Positions 26,788 through 39,253 of a stretch of 64,000 nt of DNA are shown piece after piece. A program made the position numbers and the translations under genes. Each line of letters begins with the position of its first letter. Position 1 is the stretch's first letter. The notes under the pieces are model-generated. The model did not search any database. It had not been told where the DNA came from and saw nothing but the letters and a program-made list of their open reading frames with translations. Source of the DNA: Planctomycetota bacterium (GTDB lineage Bacteria; Planctomycetota; JAMOSO01). The stretch covers positions 7,121 to 71,120 of the forward strand of contig JAMOSO010000011.1 of assembly GCA_027063065.1 (NCBI GenBank), written 5' to 3'.

Positions 26788-27810
26788 ATGTCAGAAGAAA
26801 AAAATATATTATTACCAAATCCAAGTAAGTTAGTTGTTAGTAGCTCCCCGCATCTGCACAAAGGCAATGATGTTCAAAAAATAATGATACATGTTATTAT
26901 TGCCTTGATACCCGCCTGTTTAGTCGGAATCTATGTTTTTGGTTGGAGTGCAGCCCAAGTATTGATAATCACAATTATTTCATGTGTGCTTATAGAAGCC
27001 ATTTCTTTAAAATTAATTGGAAAATCACAAAATGCTTTAAAAGATGGTACAGCAGTACTCACAGGTATGCTCTTGGCTATGAACTTATCCGCATCAACAC
27101 CATGGTGGGTGTGTGTTATCGGTGCATTATTAGCTATCGTTTTGGCAAAGCAATTATTTGGAGGTTTAGGTTACAACCCTTTTAACCCTGCATTAGTTGC
27201 CAGAGTTGGATTACTAATAGGCTTTCCAACATTTTTAACCAGTTGGGCACCGACTAAATCCATGTTATCTAGCACACACATTGACGCTGTTACATGTGCT
27301 ACCCCACTGTACCAAATACCCCTCACACTTAAAAATGGAACAACTGAAATATTGTCATATACAAATATGGATTTATTTTTAGGTAATATTCCTGGATCGC
27401 TGGGAGAAACATCAGCACTAGCCTTATTAATTGGTGGGTTATATTTAATTGTTATGAAAATTGTATGTTGGCGAATACCAGCATTTTTTATTGGTGGAGT
27501 TGCTGTTATTGCAGGTATCCACCATATGATAGAGCCAAAAACAACACTGACTATTACACAACATTTATTTTCTGGCGGTTTATTTATTGGTGCTTTTTTT
27601 ATGGCTACCGATATGGTCACCTCTCCAGAAACAAAAAAGGGTGCCATAATATTTGCGCTTGGATGTGCCATAGTAACTTATTCTATTAGAGTTTGGGGAG
27701 CGTATCCAGAAGGGGTAAGTTTTGCAATTTTATTTATGAATGCCTTTACACCTCTTATTGATCGTCTAGCGGCAAATAAACCATTTGGTCATATCGTTAC
27801 GGAGAATTAA
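26788..27810 (+). CDS. rnfD: Rnf complex subunit RnfD
   Basis: A 340-residue integral membrane subunit related to NqrB, carrying covalently bound FMN. About ten hydrophobic segments are present, with KDGTAVLTGMLLAMNLSAS and GGLGYNPFNPALVARV as conserved blocks. The FMN-threonine motif reads VTCATPL, with cysteine where SGAT-type motifs have glycine. The gap from rnfC is 2 bp; rnfG starts 2 bp after its stop. Confidence 0.95.
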   Translation: MSEEKNILLPNPSKLVVSSSPHLHKGNDVQKIMIHVIIALIPACLVGIYVFGWSAAQVLIITIISCVLIEAISLKLIGKSQNALKDGTAVLTGMLLAMNLSASTPWWVCVIGALLAIVLAKQLFGGLGYNPFNPALVARVGLLIGFPTFLTSWAPTKSMLSSTHIDAVTCATPLYQIPLTLKNGTTEILSYTNMDLFLGNIPGSLGETSALALLIGGLYLIVMKIVCWRIPAFFIGGVAVIAGIHHMIEPKTTLTITQHLFSGGLFIGAFFMATDMVTSPETKKGAIIFALGCAIVTYSIRVWGAYPEGVSFAILFMNAFTPLIDRLAANKPFGHIVTEN

Positions 27811-27811
27811 T

Positions 27812-28437
27812 ATGAAAGAAACCATACGTTTAACTGCTGCACTAACTATTATTTGTATGATTGCTACCGTATTATTAACTTATGTTAATGACTTAACTAA
27901 AGAGCCTATTGCCAAAGCACAAGCTTTGCAAAAAGCAAAAGCGTTAAAACAAATTTTACCTCCATTTGATAATAATCCATTTGACGATGCAATAACTTTA
28001 AAAACCAGTGATGGTGAATTTAAAATATTACCTGGCAAACAAAACAATAAAATAATCAGTGTTGTTATCAGCGGATACACAATGCAAGGCTTTAGTGGTA
28101 AAATTGAGGCAATGGTCGGATTTGATAAAAATCAAAATATTACCAATATTATAATTACTAAACACGCTGAAACACCAGGGCTAGGTACTAAAGTATGCAA
28201 TCGCAAAGAACAAAAAACTCTAAATTCATTATTTTCAAATAAAAAAATAACAGGAATTGTTCCAAATAAATTTTTAGATCAATTTAACGGGCGTAACCTA
28301 GTAACCTTAACTAATAAAGACAAAATTAAATTTGATGCAATTTCTGGCGCAACTGTTAGCTCTAAAGCTGTAGTAGATGCCGTTTCGCGTATAGCCACAG
28401 AATATTTAAAATATATCAATAAAATTGGAGATGTAAA

Positions 28438-28441
<4 letters not shown>
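27812..28441 (+). CDS. rnfG: Rnf complex subunit RnfG
   Basis: A 209-residue subunit with one N-terminal membrane helix (LTAALTIICMIATVLLTYV) and a periplasmic FMN-binding domain. The covalent FMN motif is intact in DAISGATVSSKAVVDAV, and HAETPGLGTKV is conserved with NqrC. The frame opens at 27785, but ATG at 27812 follows GGAG at 27800-27803 and fits the family start. It overlaps rnfE by ATGA. Confidence 0.95.
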
Positions 28442-30766
<2,325 letters not shown>

Positions 30767-30772
30767 ATTGCA

Positions 30773-30806
30773 ATATAGCCACTCAATTATTTGAGTGGCT
30801 ATATTG
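30773..30806. terminator. Bidirectional terminator between pgi and the duplicated-domain gene
   Basis: A 15-bp perfect inverted repeat (30773-30787 and 30792-30806) with a 4-base loop fills the 41-bp gap between convergent genes. Confidence 0.75.
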
Positions 30807-30807
30807 A

Positions 30808-31875
30808 TTAAGCTACGTCAGTTATCTCCAACAATGCAACTGCCATTTCTTCTTCATCAATATAAGCGTGCAACAATCTAGCTTGACCAACTATTTGAGC
30901 AGCTAATTCTATGGCTTCAGTTTCGTTTAATGCCTCAGGTATACTAATTGCTTTATTTTTTAACCATTGGTGAGCATCCCAAAATCCAGCATCTTCACTT
31001 AAAATAGGTACATTATTTAAACAAACATCTGCAATTTGTAGGCAAACATCCTCTGCTTCTCTAGTTAAATAAATTATTGCTTTTTCAGAATTAAAGTTTT
31101 TAACAGAACCTTCAAATAATAAGTTTAACAAATCTAATAAATTTGTTTCACAAAATACTTTAAGCTTTGATGCGTCAACTTGTTTATGCAACCTAAAATT
31201 ACGTACATTATCTGCAAATATCTCTTCAATCTGAGCAGTAATAGTAGCTGTAGACAAGTTAAAACTTAAATAAGCAAAGCCATGATGCGTCAATAAGCAA
31301 TCTGCAGCTAAATGTTCAATAGCACTCATATCTATCAGCTTGACTATCGGCTGTAAATCTTCTTGATATTTAACTAAATAATCCTGTACATCTTTAATAT
31401 CCAAAATAGCGTATACTTCTCTGGCATCTTCTACAATTTTATCGGCAAGTCGCATAATATCAAAATAAGCAGTATTAATTGATATTTTATAATTATTAAT
31501 ATTAGTATCTTCTCTATTTAACCATTGATCTGCCGACCAAAATCCTGCTAAAAAGCTTAACTGTGGTACATAGTGTTTACATATTCTAACTAGTGAGCGT
31601 CCTAAATCTGAGATTTCTTCACCCTTAGATATTAAATCTTCAAAATCAAAGTATATATCTCGATTAATCCAGTCATAAATACCAGAAGCATCTATACGAT
31701 GGCTTAATTCATAACGTATTTTACCATTAAATGGTTCTCCACCCTTAAAAGTATCTTTGCTAACTCCTACTTCTATTTGACCTGTGGTTAAGTCTAACTC
31801 AATAAACGGTAATCCGTCTTTGGCTAGTAAAAAATCTGGGCTAAGCCCACGTAAGTTTTCAAATTGTAATTTCAT
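30808..31875 (-). CDS. Protein of unknown function made of two copies of one domain
   Basis: A 355-residue cytoplasmic-looking protein without signal or membrane segments. I recognise no family. It is an internal duplication: AGFWSADQWL near residue 109 matches AGFWDAHQWL near 296, DGLPFIELDLTTGQIEV in the first half matches HGFAYLSFNLSTATITA in the second, RIDASGIYDW matches QVDASKLKVF, and ADKIVEDAREVYAILD matches AAQIVGQARLLHAYID. The period is about 187 residues. Both halves are acidic and rich in leucine. It is monocistronic, convergent with pgi and divergent from sbcD. Function unknown. Confidence 0.8.
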   Translation of the reverse strand: MKLQFENLRGLSPDFLLAKDGLPFIELDLTTGQIEVGVSKDTFKGGEPFNGKIRYELSHRIDASGIYDWINRDIYFDFEDLISKGEEISDLGRSLVRICKHYVPQLSFLAGFWSADQWLNREDTNINNYKISINTAYFDIMRLADKIVEDAREVYAILDIKDVQDYLVKYQEDLQPIVKLIDMSAIEHLAADCLLTHHGFAYLSFNLSTATITAQIEEIFADNVRNFRLHKQVDASKLKVFCETNLLDLLNLLFEGSVKNFNSEKAIIYLTREAEDVCLQIADVCLNNVPILSEDAGFWDAHQWLKNKAISIPEALNETEAIELAAQIVGQARLLHAYIDEEEMAVALLEITDVA

Positions 31876-31921
31876 TCCCCTATTCTATCAAAGCAGCAAA
31901 TAAATACCATTAAATCAATGC

Positions 31922-31949
31922 TTGGAGCAATTAAAAAAAACATTATAAT
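31922..31949 (+). promoter_or_regulatory. Promoter of sbcDC
   Basis: TTGGAG (31922-31927) and a perfect TATAAT (31944-31949) are 16 bp apart; the start codon lies 34 bp further on. Confidence 0.55.
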
Positions 31950-31982
31950 TAAGTTTTATAATTTTAATCGACAAGGATTACC

Positions 31983-33197
31983 TTGAAAATACTACATAGT
32001 TCTGACTGGCACTTAGGTCAGCGTTTTTTTGATGAAACTCGTTTAGAAGAACAAAAATCATTTTTAGATTACTTGTTAAATTTAATCAAAACAGAAAACA
32101 TACAAGCACTTATTATTGCCGGTGATATTTTTGATACCGCTAATCCAAGCCGAGACGCTGAAAAATTATATTATGATTTTTTATTGCAGTGCAGTAAATT
32201 TAATAGTTTTCAAATTATCATCATTGCAGGCAACCATGATTCTGCCTCTCACTTAGAAGCTCCAAAAAGGTTATTAGAATCTTTAAATATTTACGTAATA
32301 GGAGCTTTACCAGATGATATTGATGAATTATTAATCCCACTTGGAACAGACAAAAGCAACCCTAAAGCATGGTTAGCCGCTGTCCCATTTTTACGTGATA
32401 GAGATGTTAGGCAAGCAGTAATCGGAGAACAATTTGATGATATGCAAAGCAAAACTACACAGGGCATAATTAATTGTTATAAAAATATTAGCGATGAAAT
32501 ACAAAATAATATTAAATCCGATACTGATATACCCATTATAGCCACAGGACATTTATCACTATTAGGTTCTACTATAAGTGAAAGTGAACGCTCTATTCAT
32601 ATTGGTAATCTAGGTAGCATATCGGACAAGCGTCTAAGTGATTGTTGTTTTGATTATTTAGCCTTGGGTCATTTACATAGCCCTCAATCTGTTGGTAAAA
32701 GCAATAAAATATTTTATTCTGGATCGCCAATCCCACTTAGCTTTAGTGAAATAAAACCAAAAGAAATACAGTTAATTACTATCAAAAAAAATAAATTACA
32801 TCATCGTGCAATACAATTACCAACATTCAGACGCTTAATAAAATTACGTGGTAATTATGCAGAGATCAATGCCAAGCTAATATCCTTAGGTGTTACTAAA
32901 ACAGAATTAATCCCTTGGGTTGAAATATCTATAACTCAAACAGATATAACTGCAACAGAACAAAATCAATTGCGTGATATAGCTCAAAAAAACAACGCCC
33001 TTATTTTAAAAATTGGTTTAGATATAAAACAACAAAAAGCCATACCGCAAATTGAAAATAATATCAATTTACAAGAACTTAGCCCTCAGCAAGTATTTCA
33101 ACACAAATTAAGCTCGATAGAAACAGAACTTAACACTGAGGAATTATTAAATTGTTTTAATAAAATTTTAGAAGATATACAAAATGAAAATTCGTAG
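31983..33197 (+). CDS. sbcD: Exonuclease SbcD (Mre11-like nuclease subunit)
   Basis: A 404-residue metallophosphoesterase that with SbcC cleaves hairpins and DNA ends. Phosphodiesterase motifs are HSSDWHLGQRF (about 5-15), IIAGDIFDTANPS, IIAGNHDSASH, ATGHLSLLG and LGHLHSPQ. The start is TTG with AAGGA six bases before it, in the position where the family begins MKILHTSDWHLG. It overlaps sbcC by 14 bp. Confidence 0.96.
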   Translation: MKILHSSDWHLGQRFFDETRLEEQKSFLDYLLNLIKTENIQALIIAGDIFDTANPSRDAEKLYYDFLLQCSKFNSFQIIIIAGNHDSASHLEAPKRLLESLNIYVIGALPDDIDELLIPLGTDKSNPKAWLAAVPFLRDRDVRQAVIGEQFDDMQSKTTQGIINCYKNISDEIQNNIKSDTDIPIIATGHLSLLGSTISESERSIHIGNLGSISDKRLSDCCFDYLALGHLHSPQSVGKSNKIFYSGSPIPLSFSEIKPKEIQLITIKKNKLHHRAIQLPTFRRLIKLRGNYAEINAKLISLGVTKTELIPWVEISITQTDITATEQNQLRDIAQKNNALILKIGLDIKQQKAIPQIENNINLQELSPQQVFQHKLSSIETELNTEELLNCFNKILEDIQNENS

Positions 33198-36114
33198 TTT
33201 ACATTTTGCCAATTTAAATTCATTACAAGGCAATAATGAGATTTTCTTTGCTAAAGGCGCATTGGCAGAAGCTGGAATATTTGCTATTACAGGCCCAACA
33301 GGCGCAGGTAAATCTACCATATTAGATGCAATAACATTAGCTTTATTTGGCAAAGCTGCACGCTACGGCAAAGATGTAAATCCAGAAAATATGATGAGTC
33401 GTGGCACTGCCAATTGTTTTGCAGAAGTATGTTTTGAAACGCATAAAGGTGTTTATCGAGCCCGTTGGGATAGACGGCGTAGCCACAACAAACCAACTGG
33501 TAAAATGCAATCCGCAAAAAGACAAATTACCAGTGTTGACGGATCTATCCTAGCCGAAAAAAATCAAGAAGTTGACAAATTAATTGTCGAAATAAGTGGT
33601 ATGAATTATGAACAATTTTTGCGATCTATTTTATTAGCTCAAGGACACTTTAAAGAATTTTTAGATGCAAAGCCAAATCAACGCGGTGAGTTATTAGAAC
33701 GTATTACTGGTACAGAAATATATTCTAAAATAGGTGAACAAGCATATATTGTTGCTAAAGAAAAAAACAATCAAATAAAAACTGCTACCGATAGCCTAAA
33801 AAACATAGAAATAATTGATGAAGAAACATTAACTATTTATACAAAAGAGCAAGATACAATCAATAAGAGTATACTCATAGAAGAAAAACAATTAACTAAG
33901 CTAGAACAAAAAATATTACTATACAATCAAAAACGTGATTTTGAAATTAACTTATATACTATTAATTCTAGCTTACAAAAATCTAAAAAAGAGCTTAATG
34001 CGTTTAATCAACATTTAGATTTTTTAGAGCAATACAACAATGCCCAACCATTTCTAATTAAATTAGAATCATTAAATAAAGCAAAAACTCAAAAGGAAAA
34101 TTTAATAATAAAGCATAAAGCATTAAATCAAAACTTATCAACCGCTTATAATAACCTGATAGAGTCTTTACAAATTGCTATTAGTGCTATCGATTTAAAT
34201 ATTGTCAAATTTAACAATCAAAAACAAAATTTAGAATTACAATTATTAGATATAAACAAACAAGAATCTCAACTTAAAATAGCTTTGGATATTAAAACAT
34301 CATTTGATAACAATATTTTAACTAATTTAAAAAATAAACTTCATGATGATAGAATGTTATTGTTAAAAGAGCATAATACTGTCAAATACGCGTTAGATAT
34401 AAAAGAAAATATTGTCAAAACAAAAGAAAATATTCAACAAAACTCAATCAAACTACAACAATTAAATTTAGATTTACAACAAAGACAATTGGCACATAAA
34501 CAATTTGAAAAAGAATTAAATAAAGAATTAGAGATTTTAAAAGATAAAGAAACTATCGAGCAACAACGCCAACAAATAGCCAGTTTAAACCAAAGACGAC
34601 AATACTTACAAAAAGGCATTGCCTGTCCTTTGTGCGGATCTACTGAACACCCATTTACACAACAAAAACCACAAGTGAAAATTGATGATAAATTAAAGCT
34701 ACAAAAACAAATAGTGCTAAACAAGCAAAACCAAATTGCTAAAATTTTATCAGATATTTCTGCACTACAAAGCTCCATTACAGCCTGCATAAATCAAAAA
34801 GAATATTTATCAACAGAAATTAAACAATATACACAATCATTTAATCAAAAGGCTTCTAATTTTAGCATAGATACCCCTATAGAAAAAATTAATCTATTAT
34901 TAAACGATATACTAAAAGAAGGCAATAATATTAAAGACCGTATTTGTAAAATTGATTTATTAACTAATTTATACAATCAAGCACAAAAGATAACCTTACA
35001 GAGACAACAACTCGATCAACAAATAAACCAAGAAAGCAATGAACGACTTAATTATATTAAATATTTAAATGAATTTAATGTTAAATTTCAAAAACAAGAT
35101 ATTAAATATTTGCAAAATAACAATTATTATCGAAACACTTACAATACCAACTCTACTAAATACGCCCAATTACTAATACAAAACAAAGATTGTCAAACTG
35201 AGCTAGATAATATTGCAAATGTTATAACACAAGAATCAAACATATTATTTAATGATTGTCAAAAAATAAAACTTAGTTCAATTACAGAACTAGCAACCTT
35301 GCTACAGCAAAAAGATAAAGCTCAAAATTTAAAACAACAAGAAATACGTATAAAAGAAAATTTAATAAGTTTAGAAGCTAGAAAAAAAGATGCTGAAATA
35401 GCTCTTGATAAAATATTATTACAATGCCCACCTAGCGAGCAAGAATTAAGCGATTTTACAAAGCAAATAGATATTATCAAAACTAATATAAATCAAAAAC
35501 GTGAAAGATTTGGTGAGCTAAACAACATTATTTTAATGGCAAAATCTGCACAAAAAAAATATAAAGATAAAATACAAAATATTATTGATTTAGAAAACAA
35601 TGCTAAACCTTGGTTTATTTTAAATGATATAATAGGCAGTGCCGATGGAGCAAAATTTTCTACTTTTGCACAGGGCTTAACTCTGGAACAATTAGTTATA
35701 TTTGCCAATCAACATCTACAAAATATCGAAAAACGCTATAGTATTGTCAGAGTAAAAAACAGTGATTTAGATTTAGAAATAATAGACCATTTTCAAGCAG
35801 ACATTCACCGCCCTACAAAGAGTTTGTCTGGAGGTGAATCGTTTCTGGTAAGTTTAGCATTGGCATTGGGGCTTTCAGATTTATCTGGTAATAAAACAAA
35901 AATAGAGACATTATTTATAGACGAAGGCTTTGGCACATTAGATAGCGACACATTAGATATTGCCCTATCTGCCTTAGAAGCTTTACGGCTTAACAACTGT
36001 ACTATCGGTGTTATAAGTCATATAGAATCATTAAAAACACGCCTTTCAACACAAATTCAAGTTAAAAAAAGTAGTGATGGTAATGCTACTTTGCAAATAG
36101 TTGAATTTACATAA
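33184..36114 (+). CDS. sbcC: Exonuclease SbcC (Rad50-like ATPase subunit)
   Basis: A 976-residue SMC-like ATPase. Walker A is GPTGAGKST near residue 38. Long coiled-coil arms rich in K, Q, N and E flank the zinc hook CPLCGSTEHPF (first Cys near 481). The ABC signature LSGGESFLVSLALALGLSD near 880 is followed by Walker B LFIDEGFGTLD near 912. The hook lies in the middle, as expected for a two-armed molecule. recQ follows after 18 bp. Confidence 0.96.
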   Translation: MKIRSLHFANLNSLQGNNEIFFAKGALAEAGIFAITGPTGAGKSTILDAITLALFGKAARYGKDVNPENMMSRGTANCFAEVCFETHKGVYRARWDRRRSHNKPTGKMQSAKRQITSVDGSILAEKNQEVDKLIVEISGMNYEQFLRSILLAQGHFKEFLDAKPNQRGELLERITGTEIYSKIGEQAYIVAKEKNNQIKTATDSLKNIEIIDEETLTIYTKEQDTINKSILIEEKQLTKLEQKILLYNQKRDFEINLYTINSSLQKSKKELNAFNQHLDFLEQYNNAQPFLIKLESLNKAKTQKENLIIKHKALNQNLSTAYNNLIESLQIAISAIDLNIVKFNNQKQNLELQLLDINKQESQLKIALDIKTSFDNNILTNLKNKLHDDRMLLLKEHNTVKYALDIKENIVKTKENIQQNSIKLQQLNLDLQQRQLAHKQFEKELNKELEILKDKETIEQQRQQIASLNQRRQYLQKGIACPLCGSTEHPFTQQKPQVKIDDKLKLQKQIVLNKQNQIAKILSDISALQSSITACINQKEYLSTEIKQYTQSFNQKASNFSIDTPIEKINLLLNDILKEGNNIKDRICKIDLLTNLYNQAQKITLQRQQLDQQINQESNERLNYIKYLNEFNVKFQKQDIKYLQNNNYYRNTYNTNSTKYAQLLIQNKDCQTELDNIANVITQESNILFNDCQKIKLSSITELATLLQQKDKAQNLKQQEIRIKENLISLEARKKDAEIALDKILLQCPPSEQELSDFTKQIDIIKTNINQKRERFGELNNIILMAKSAQKKYKDKIQNIIDLENNAKPWFILNDIIGSADGAKFSTFAQGLTLEQLVIFANQHLQNIEKRYSIVRVKNSDLDLEIIDHFQADIHRPTKSLSGGESFLVSLALALGLSDLSGNKTKIETLFIDEGFGTLDSDTLDIALSALEALRLNNCTIGVISHIESLKTRLSTQIQVKKSSDGNATLQIVEFT

Positions 36115-36132
36115 TTATGCTATAATTTAATA

Positions 36133-37983
36133 ATGACAACACCTTTAGAAATATTAAAAACAATATATGGATATGATGCCTTTCGTCATAATCAAGATGC
36201 TGTTATTGAAACGCTTTGTCTTGGCAAAGATGCTCTTTGCCTTATGCCAACTGGTGGAGGTAAATCATTATGCTATCAAATACCTGCATTAGTCCGCAAA
36301 GGTACTGGCATTGTTGTGTCGCCATTAATTGCATTAATGCAAGATCAAGTTAATGCTCTAAAACTACTTGGAATTAAAGCTGATTTTATCAACTCAAGCC
36401 AAAATATAACGACACAAAACCAAGTTAAGCAAAGATTGCAAAATGGTCAATTAGATATTTTATATGTTGCGCCAGAACGACTATTAATGCCACAGACACT
36501 TGATTTACTAGCAACCTGCGAAATATCACTTTTTGCTATTGATGAGGCTCATTGCGTAAGTCAATGGGGACATGATTTTAGACCAGAATATCAAAAACTC
36601 TTTATTTTACATCAAAGATTTCCAACTATACCAAGAATAGCTTTAACTGCTACTGCCGATAAACGAACAAGAGCAGAAATTATAGAACAATTAGACTTAG
36701 CTAATGCAAAACAATTTATTAATAGTTTTGATAGACCTAATATCAAATATACTATTACCGATGGCGATAATGCCAAAGTTAGATTGCTAGATTTTATAAA
36801 CACTTACCATCCAAATGAAGCTGGCATTATATATTGTTTGTCTCGCAAAAAAACAGAAGCCATCGCTGATTGGTTAAATACAAAAGGCAGGCGTGCCCTT
36901 CCCTACCATGCAGGATTGCCTGTGGAAGAACGAAATAATAACCAAGAAACATTTTTACGAGATAGCTCTACAATTATAGTGGCAACTATTGCTTTTGGTA
37001 TGGGTATCGACAAACCAGATGTACGTTTTGTAGCTCACTTAACGTTACCTAAAAGTATCGAAGCCTATTATCAAGAAACAGGACGCGCTGGGCGTGATGG
37101 ATTGCCATCAAATGCATGGATGGCATATAGCTTGCAAGATGTCATTATGTTACGTCAAATGATTGAAGAAAGCTCTGGAAACGAACTATACAAACGTATT
37201 ACTAAACAAAAATTAGAAGCTATGTTAAGTTTATGTGATTGCTATACATGTCGCAGACAAATTATCCTAAATTATTTTGACGAATATGTACCTGACAAAT
37301 GCAATAATTGTGATGTATGTATTGAACCACCTCAAATGCAAGATGCCACTATAGCATCACAAAAAATATTAAGCTGTGCCTATAGAACAGGTCAAAGATT
37401 TGGTTCTAGTTATTTGATTGATGTTTTACTGGGCAAAGAAACAGATAGAATTTTAAATAATAACCATCATAATATTTCTACATTTAATATTGGCTTAGAG
37501 CACAGCTCTATAGAATGGAAACATATTGTTCGACAATTAATTGTATCAGGCTATCTAAAAACTGATAATGAAGGCTATGGAGGACTACAATTAACTAAAC
37601 AATCAAAAAGCATTTTAATAGGCAAACAAAAAGTGTTGATTAGACAATTTAAAAAAAATAAATTAAAATCTAAACAACACAACAAACATTCATACACTAA
37701 TAACAATGAAAAAAAATCTAATTTATTTGAACATTTGCGCAAAATAAGATTTACTATGGCAAAAAAAGAAAATGTCCCTGCTTACAGAATTTTTCCTGAT
37801 AAAACTTTAGAAGCAATGTCCCATTTTAAACCTGACAGTTTAACAAAAATGTCTAAAATATCAGGAGTAGGTGACAAAAAACTACATAGTTATGGTAAAA
37901 TTTTCATCGATGCTATTCAAACTTTTCAAATAAAAAAAGAAACTAAAAGCACCTCAACCTCAACCCCTGATTTTTTAGGCTAA
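36133..37983 (+). CDS. recQ: ATP-dependent DNA helicase RecQ
   Basis: A 616-residue 3'-5' helicase. The helicase core has [36 protein letters not shown] and [10 protein letters not shown]. The zinc-binding region reads [15 protein letters not shown] and CNNCDVC (about 370-395). An RQC winged helix follows, then a basic N/K-rich linker, and a C-terminal HRDC domain ([15 protein letters not shown]). TATAAT at 36121-36126 just before the ATG may give it its own promoter, but the -35 is weak. waaA starts 2 bp after the stop. Confidence 0.96.
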   Translation: MTTPLEILKTIYGYDAFRHNQDAVIETLCLGKDALCLMPTGGGKSLCYQIPALVRKGTGIVVSPLIALMQDQVNALKLLGIKADFINSSQNITTQNQVKQRLQNGQLDILYVAPERLLMPQTLDLLATCEISLFAIDEAHCVSQWGHDFRPEYQKLFILHQRFPTIPRIALTATADKRTRAEIIEQLDLANAKQFINSFDRPNIKYTITDGDNAKVRLLDFINTYHPNEAGIIYCLSRKKTEAIADWLNTKGRRALPYHAGLPVEERNNNQETFLRDSSTIIVATIAFGMGIDKPDVRFVAHLTLPKSIEAYYQETGRAGRDGLPSNAWMAYSLQDVIMLRQMIEESSGNELYKRITKQKLEAMLSLCDCYTCRRQIILNYFDEYVPDKCNNCDVCIEPPQMQDATIASQKILSCAYRTGQRFGSSYLIDVLLGKETDRILNNNHHNISTFNIGLEHSSIEWKHIVRQLIVSGYLKTDNEGYGGLQLTKQSKSILIGKQKVLIRQFKKNKLKSKQHNKHSYTNNNEKKSNLFEHLRKIRFTMAKKENVPAYRIFPDKTLEAMSHFKPDSLTKMSKISGVGDKKLHSYGKIFIDAIQTFQIKKETKSTSTSTPDFLG

Positions 37984-37984
37984 T

Positions 37985-39253
37985 ATGATTTTTAATTTAG
38001 TATATTTAATTTTTTTACTCATAAGCGCACCATACTTTATAATATCTATAATACGGCGTGATAAACATAGGATTGGCTTATTACAAAAATTTAGTTTTGT
38101 ATTGCCAACAGTAAAAACTGAAAATAATATTTGGATACATGCAGTATCAGTTGGAGAGGTATTATTATGTCGTCCATTAGTAGCAAAATTAAAAAAAACA
38201 AATCCTGATTTCAATATAGTAATTTCAGTAACAACAGCTACTGGATACCGTATGGCGCAAAAACATTTTACAGAACATAATTTAATTTTTTACCCATTTG
38301 ATTTTACATGGTCTGTAAAACGTATCTTAAAAAAAATAAATCCAAAAATAATTTTATTGGCAGAATTAGAACTATGGCCAAACTTTATAATGACTGCTAA
38401 AAAAATGAATATTCCCGTTGCCATTATCAATGGACGTTTAACTCATAGATCTTGCCTAGGCTTTAAACGAGCAATTAAAATTTTAAAACCAATGTTTGAC
38501 GGCGTTGATTATTTTTGGATGCAAACCAATTTATACGCAGATAGGTTAAGGCTTTTAGGCATAGATGATGCAAAAATAAAAAAACTTGGGTCTATGAAAT
38601 ATGACAATTTAGATTACACCCCTAAAAATGATAAAATTAAAAACATAACCTCTGCTCTAAATAATTATCCAAAACGTATTATTTTAGTTGCTGGATCAAC
38701 ACATAGCCCAGAAGAGACATACTTATTAAACGCCTTAAAACCTTTAATTAAACAAAAAAAACTAACTCTAATTATAGCCCCTAGACATCCAGAACGTTAT
38801 AACGAAGTTGAAAGCATGATTATAAATCAAAAAATCAATTGCATTCGTAAAACCCAGTTAGATAAAAATCAAAAATATATAGAAAATTCTATTATATTAT
38901 TAGATACGATAGGAGAATTATCACAAGTATATGGTTTATCTGATTCAGTTTATATTGGCGGAACTTTAATTGACCATGGTGGTCAAAATTTAATGGAACC
39001 AGCCGCTTTGGGCAAAGCCATTATATGTGGTCCATCAATATATAATTTTCAAGAAACATACAATTTACTTCAAAGAGCGGGTGCTATCATTAATGTAAAA
39101 GATGAACAAGAGTTAATATTAGAATGCCAACAAAATTTATTAAATCGAGACTTGCAATCAATTGGCAAACTTGGTGTAGAGGTTATGCGAGCTCAAGCTG
39201 GTTCTACACAAAAACATTGCGATGCTATTTTAAAGATATTACAAAATGCGTAA
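37985..39253 (+). CDS. waaA: 3-deoxy-D-manno-octulosonic acid (Kdo) transferase
   Basis: A 422-residue GT-B glycosyltransferase that adds Kdo to the lipid A precursor at the inner membrane. An N-terminal membrane anchor (NLVYLIFLLISAPYFII) is followed by IWIHAVSVGEVLLCRPLV with the catalytic glutamate, then TTATGYRMAQ and AELELWPNFI. The C-terminal domain has VAGSTHSPEE, APRHPER and GGTLIDHGGQNLMEPAALGK. Its presence shows a lipopolysaccharide-bearing envelope. It overlaps the channel gene by 8 bp. Confidence 0.95.
   Translation: MIFNLVYLIFLLISAPYFIISIIRRDKHRIGLLQKFSFVLPTVKTENNIWIHAVSVGEVLLCRPLVAKLKKTNPDFNIVISVTTATGYRMAQKHFTEHNLIFYPFDFTWSVKRILKKINPKIILLAELELWPNFIMTAKKMNIPVAIINGRLTHRSCLGFKRAIKILKPMFDGVDYFWMQTNLYADRLRLLGIDDAKIKKLGSMKYDNLDYTPKNDKIKNITSALNNYPKRIILVAGSTHSPEETYLLNALKPLIKQKKLTLIIAPRHPERYNEVESMIINQKINCIRKTQLDKNQKYIENSIILLDTIGELSQVYGLSDSVYIGGTLIDHGGQNLMEPAALGKAIICGPSIYNFQETYNLLQRAGAIINVKDEQELILECQQNLLNRDLQSIGKLGVEVMRAQAGSTQKHCDAILKILQNA

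Noticed and set aside
27171-27671. A 166-codon minus-strand frame
   Set aside because: It is the reverse of the rnfD membrane helices and matches no family.
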